Positions 38,664 through 41,605 of a stretch of 41,605 nucleotides of DNA are shown in pieces. A program made the position numbers and the translations under genes. Location of the stretch: the NCBI RefSeq assembly GCF_015142735.1, contig NZ_JACSPN010000023.1, positions 23,341 through 64,945 on the forward strand, in the 5' to 3' direction. The stretch comes from Oerskovia douganii (GTDB lineage: Bacteria > Actinomycetota > Actinomycetes > Actinomycetales > Cellulomonadaceae). The first letter of the stretch is position 1, and each line of letters opens with the position of its first letter. Under the pieces are notes generated by a model. It searched no databases, was not told the origin of the DNA, and was given only the letters and a program-made list of their open reading frames with translations.

Positions 38664-41605
38664 CTGGAGAACCTCCTGTTTGTATAGTCGGAGGCGACGA
38701 CGCCACCGAAGTAGCTTCCAAAGCGGACGGTCCGATCGTAGCGTCGGCGGTCCGCGCGGTAGACAGTTCCGTGACGTGAAGCTCCTCGGACCCATCGTGC
38801 CCTATTGGCAACCCCTACCGCTCGAACCGCTTTTCCGGCGACACCTCCAGTCGCCGCGGAAAAGAGTTCAATCGCGGCTTCTCTGCCCCTGCCTTGCCTG
38901 GCATAAGCGGCCGCATATAAGCCTGAGCATGCCGACGCCACAAACCCCCATGTGAATCCACACGCGTCCTTTATCCTCTTGCCCCATTTGCTGTTCGTCA
39001 GCCACCTGGACGACTTGCCGGTTGCCTTCCATAGGCTTTTGCCAGCCTTTTTAATCTTCTTCCAGAATTTCCCGTCAAGGTCCTGCTTGTTAACTGGGTC
39101 TTGTGGGTAGGTGTAGGCAGTGGTGTTTCCGTCGGGGACGGGGTCAACGCTGGTGAAGAGGCCAGTGGTGGGGTTGTAGAGGCGGGCGCCCATGAGGGTG
39201 AGGCCGGTGGTGTCTTGGGCGCGTTCTTTGGCACCGAGCCAGCCGTAGGTGAGGGCGCCGGTTTGGGTGGGGGTGGTGATGGGGTTGCCGTACTCGTCCC
39301 ATGTGCCGAGAGCGCCGAGCTGCAGGGGCTGGTCGATCGCAGGCAGGGTGATGGTGGTGGCGATGGAGCCGATGGGGTCGATGAGGGACAGGGCGGCGGT
39401 GGTCCCGGTGATCTCGAGGCCGAGGTCGCCGGCGATGGAGGCCCCGTACCAGGTTGTGACGGGGTCGCCGGTGCCGGTGGTTTTGGTGGCGTATCCGGGG
39501 TTGTCGCTGGTGTCGGTGTAGTGACGGACCACGCTGGTCGTGTCGCTTCCGTTCACCGTGGTGACGGTGTGGCGGCGTCCTGTGGGGTCGAGAGCGTAGG
39601 TGGTGGTGGTGTCGTTCTGGGTGAGGGTGTGGGCGGCGTCGGTGTCGTAGTACCCGATCGTCAGGTCACCGGCCTCGGCCCCGGCGGGGGTGTCAACACC
39701 GGGCACGGTGGTTTGGCGTCCGAGGGGGTCGTAGGTGTAGGTCCCGGTGATATTCGTGCCAGTTTGGACGCGGTCGGCGCCGTCGTAGTTCCACGCCTTG
39801 TCGAGGTTCGTGACCGGGCCGCTGGTGCAGTCGGTGTCGTGGGTGGTCGCGTTCTGGGTGAGACGGTTGCCGCGCTGGTCGAACCCGTAGGTGCGGGTGG
39901 TGCACGTCTCGCCGGTGGTGTCCGCGACGGTGGTGAGGCGTTCGCCCTTGTCGTAGGTGAAGGTCTGGGTGCGGGTGATCCCGGTGTCCCCGGTCCCCGC
40001 GGTCGAGGTGAGGGTGGTGGTGCGGCCCAGGACGTCGGACTCGATGGACCAGGCGAGCAGGTCTTGCTCCGGGTCGCCGGGCAGGGGTGCGCCGGTGTAG
40101 GTGAGTTCGGTGAGCTCGCCGGCGCGGTCGTAGGTGATGTGCTGGGTGACGCGCCCGCCGAGCAGCGACTGGGTGGTCATGGCGCCGGTCGCGTCGTAGG
40201 TAGCGGTGAATTGCCCCGTGCCGGGGATCTTGACCGAGGTGGTGTACCCGCGGTGTTCGCCCTCGGCGTCGTACCCGTACTCAACGGTCCGGACTGGGTC
40301 TGTGACCTTCGCGACGCGCCCGGCGGTGTCGTATGCGGTTGTCGTGACGGCGCCGTCGGAGTCGGTGTAGCTGGTCGCCCGACCCCAGGCGTCATAGGCA
40401 GTGGAGGTGCGCCCGGTCTCCGCGCCCGCGGTGTTGAGGGTGACGGTCGCGGTGGCCTGTCCGGTGGTGGGGTCGTAGTCGGTGCGTGTGGCGGGCACGG
40501 GCGTGGACCCGGCTACACCTGTGGCCACGGTCGCGACATGGACGGTGCGCCCGGCCACGTCGTACGTCGTGGTCGTAGTCCGCGACGTTGCCCCGAGGGT
40601 CTCCACGGACTCGCGGGAGGCGAGGTAGTAGGAGTACTTCGTCGTGGTCTCGACCGGGAGTGTCGGGGTCGTCTCACCGGTGCGGGTGGAGCAAGCGAGC
40701 CCGGCCCATTCGGGCTTGTTCCCGCAAGTAGCGAAGACCCCGGTCTGGGCGGTGGCGGTGTAGTAGCCGTTGAGGGTGGTGGCCGCGTCGGTGCCGGTCG
40801 CCCCGGGCTTGCGGGTCTCGACGGCCTTGCCCTCGGCGTCGTACCGGGTGGTGGTGACGATGTTCTGGGCGGGGTCGTCCATCACCGTGGTCGACGTGGT
40901 GGCCTGCCCGAGGAACCAGCCCGAGGTCGGGTCGGTGTGCGCGAGCCCGGGCGTGTCGTACCCGGACAGGGCCTGGGACACGACGGGTTCACCGGTCGCG
41001 ACCGGAACAGTCGTCTCGCTGGAGCCGGTGAGAGCGTCGGCCTCGGTCACAGTGACCGTGGTGGGCAGACGGTAAGCGATCCCGGTCTTGGGGTTGACAC
41101 CCTGGTTGGGGGCGCCCTGGTCGTAGTCGGTGTGGGTGTGCTTGCGCACGAGCCCGTTGTTCGTCTCGCGGGCGGGTTCCCACACGTCGGTGACCAGGGT
41201 CCCGGCCGGGGTGAGGACGGTCCCGGCGGCGATGGTGCCGCCGTCGTGGGAGATCGCGGCCGTGGCCTTGATGTCGGGGTTATAGCGGGTGATGGTGGCG
41301 TAGGAGTCGATGACCTCGGTCGCCAGTTGACCTTGATCGGCGGTCAGCGCACGCAGCTGGACGGTGGCCTTCTGGTCGAGCTCGTGCACGGTGCGCCCGC
41401 CGGTGTCGTACCGGGTTGCGGTGACCTGCCAGTCCCCGGCGCCGAACGCGGCGGTGTTGACCACCCGGCCTTCGTTGTCGGTGTACTGCAGGTCCGCGTA
41501 CGGCCAGTCCCCGGCCCCCACATCGCCAGGGGCGGATCCACCTACCTGCTGTCGATCGGCGGAGAACACTGCCGCCCCATAGCTCGGGGGCACCTCTTGT
41601 CCCCA
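38660..41605 (-). CDS. RHS/YD-repeat polymorphic toxin, 5' end outside the window
   Basis: At least 981 codons on the minus strand; the frame is still open at the window edge. Most of it is YD-repeat shell: TTYDVAGRTVHVAT, TAYDAWGRATSYTD, TTAYDTAGRVAKVTD and many more, then the RHS core LTLMGARLYNPTTGLFTSVD followed by DPVNKQDLDGK. After this border (near 39070) a tip of about 135 residues starts FWKKIKKAGKSLWKATGKSS. It has a hydrophobic, small-residue centre (CGFTWGFVASACSGLYAAAY, GREAAIELFSAATGGVAGKA) and a Tyr/Arg-rich end GSYFGGVVASDYTNRRFSR. The tip has lower GC than the shell and no nuclease, deaminase or ADP-ribosyl motif that I can see. The shell encapsulates and delivers the tip to competing cells. 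The stop overlaps the immunity-like gene by four bases. Confidence 0.9.
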   Translation of the reverse strand, partial: WGQEVPPSYGAAVFSADRQQVGGSAPGDVGAGDWPYADLQYTDNEGRVVNTAAFGAGDWQVTATRYDTGGRTVHELDQKATVQLRALTADQGQLATEVIDSYATITRYNPDIKATAAISHDGGTIAAGTVLTPAGTLVTDVWEPARETNNGLVRKHTHTDYDQGAPNQGVNPKTGIAYRLPTTVTVTEADALTGSSETTVPVATGEPVVSQALSGYDTPGLAHTDPTSGWFLGQATTSTTVMDDPAQNIVTTTRYDAEGKAVETRKPGATGTDAATTLNGYYTATAQTGVFATCGNKPEWAGLACSTRTGETTPTLPVETTTKYSYYLASRESVETLGATSRTTTTTYDVAGRTVHVATVATGVAGSTPVPATRTDYDPTTGQATATVTLNTAGAETGRTSTAYDAWGRATSYTDSDGAVTTTAYDTAGRVAKVTDPVRTVEYGYDAEGEHRGYTTSVKIPGTGQFTATYDATGAMTTQSLLGGRVTQHITYDRAGELTELTYTGAPLPGDPEQDLLAWSIESDVLGRTTTLTSTAGTGDTGITRTQTFTYDKGERLTTVADTTGETCTTRTYGFDQRGNRLTQNATTHDTDCTSGPVTNLDKAWNYDGADRVQTGTNITGTYTYDPLGRQTTVPGVDTPAGAEAGDLTIGYYDTDAAHTLTQNDTTTTYALDPTGRRHTVTTVNGSDTTSVVRHYTDTSDNPGYATKTTGTGDPVTTWYGASIAGDLGLEITGTTAALSLIDPIGSIATTITLPAIDQPLQLGALGTWDEYGNPITTPTQTGALTYGWLGAKERAQDTTGLTLMGARLYNPTTGLFTSVDPVPDGNTTAYTYPQDPVNKQDLDGKFWKKIKKAGKSLWKATGKSSRWLTNSKWGKRIKDACGFTWGFVASACSGLYAAAYARQGRGREAAIELFSAATGGVAGKAVRAVGVANRARWVRGASRHGTVYRADRRRYDRTVRFGSYFGGVVASDYTNRRFSR

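Noticed and set aside
39090-41605. Repeated DNA words in the RHS region as a CRISPR or tandem-repeat array
   Set aside because: The repetition follows the YD-repeat protein pattern with variable spacing and no constant repeat unit.
1-41605. tRNA, rRNA or CRISPR arrays
   Set aside because: No cloverleaf with a conserved T-loop, no rRNA segments and no regular repeat-spacer series were seen on reading both strands.

Overview
The window is high-GC DNA of an actinobacterium, most likely a member of Micrococcales (Cellulomonadaceae or a close relative). The basis is strongly GC-biased third positions, frequent GTG and TTG starts, 1- and 4-base stop/start overlaps, leaderless promoters with an A-N3-T type -10 box 6-8 bases before the start codon, a SAM-IV riboswitch, an actinobacterial-type SOS box and a mycobacterial-like fadE5/fadA2/fabG4/htdX cluster. 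No rRNA, tRNA, CRISPR array or intact insertion sequence was seen.

Left part (1-8790): a surface-export cluster holds a SipW-type exported protein, an LAxTG-anchored protein, an RCC1 propeller with a SipW-like signal, and an ER-type signal peptidase. Purine genes purD-purC and purS-purQ follow. They are separated by an SOS-box-headed remnant of a 13E12/DUF222 HNH endonuclease and a PadR/membrane-protein pair.

Middle part (8890-25330): first a three-gene type VII-secretion-like set (EspC-like protein, 733-aa WXG-like protein, lipoprotein), then small membrane proteins, a metallo-beta-lactamase-fold hydrolase and an LLM flavin monooxygenase. A sulfur locus has a SAM-I-type riboswitch before rhodanese-metZ on the minus strand and, about 1.1 kb away, a SAM-IV riboswitch before a class V aminotransferase on the plus strand, with a phosphotransferase gene between them. 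Two paralogous acetyltransferases flank csbD, and a POT peptide transporter is followed by a CocE/X-Pro-peptidase-like hydrolase.

Right-middle (25340-35660): a GntR(YtrA)/membrane-protein operon diverges from a membrane-anchored protein across a palindromic operator. This block is bracketed by two copies of a palindromic intergenic repeat with a compensatory base-pair change. Next comes the fatty-acid cluster htdX-like, fabG4-like, fadA2-like (minus) against tetR, fadE5-like (plus), then another acetyltransferase.

Right end (about 35960-41605): accessory island. It abuts a phosphotransferase gene reduced to its C-terminal part. It carries a VbhA-like antitoxin and Fic toxin, a DUF192 lipoprotein, an HTH protein and, on the minus strand, an RHS polymorphic toxin (5' part outside the window) with an unrecognised C-terminal tip. 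The tip overlaps by 4 bases a small two-helix membrane protein with the position expected of its immunity protein. The tip/immunity segment has visibly lower GC and AT-rich codons, and it is the best candidate for an undescribed system here.
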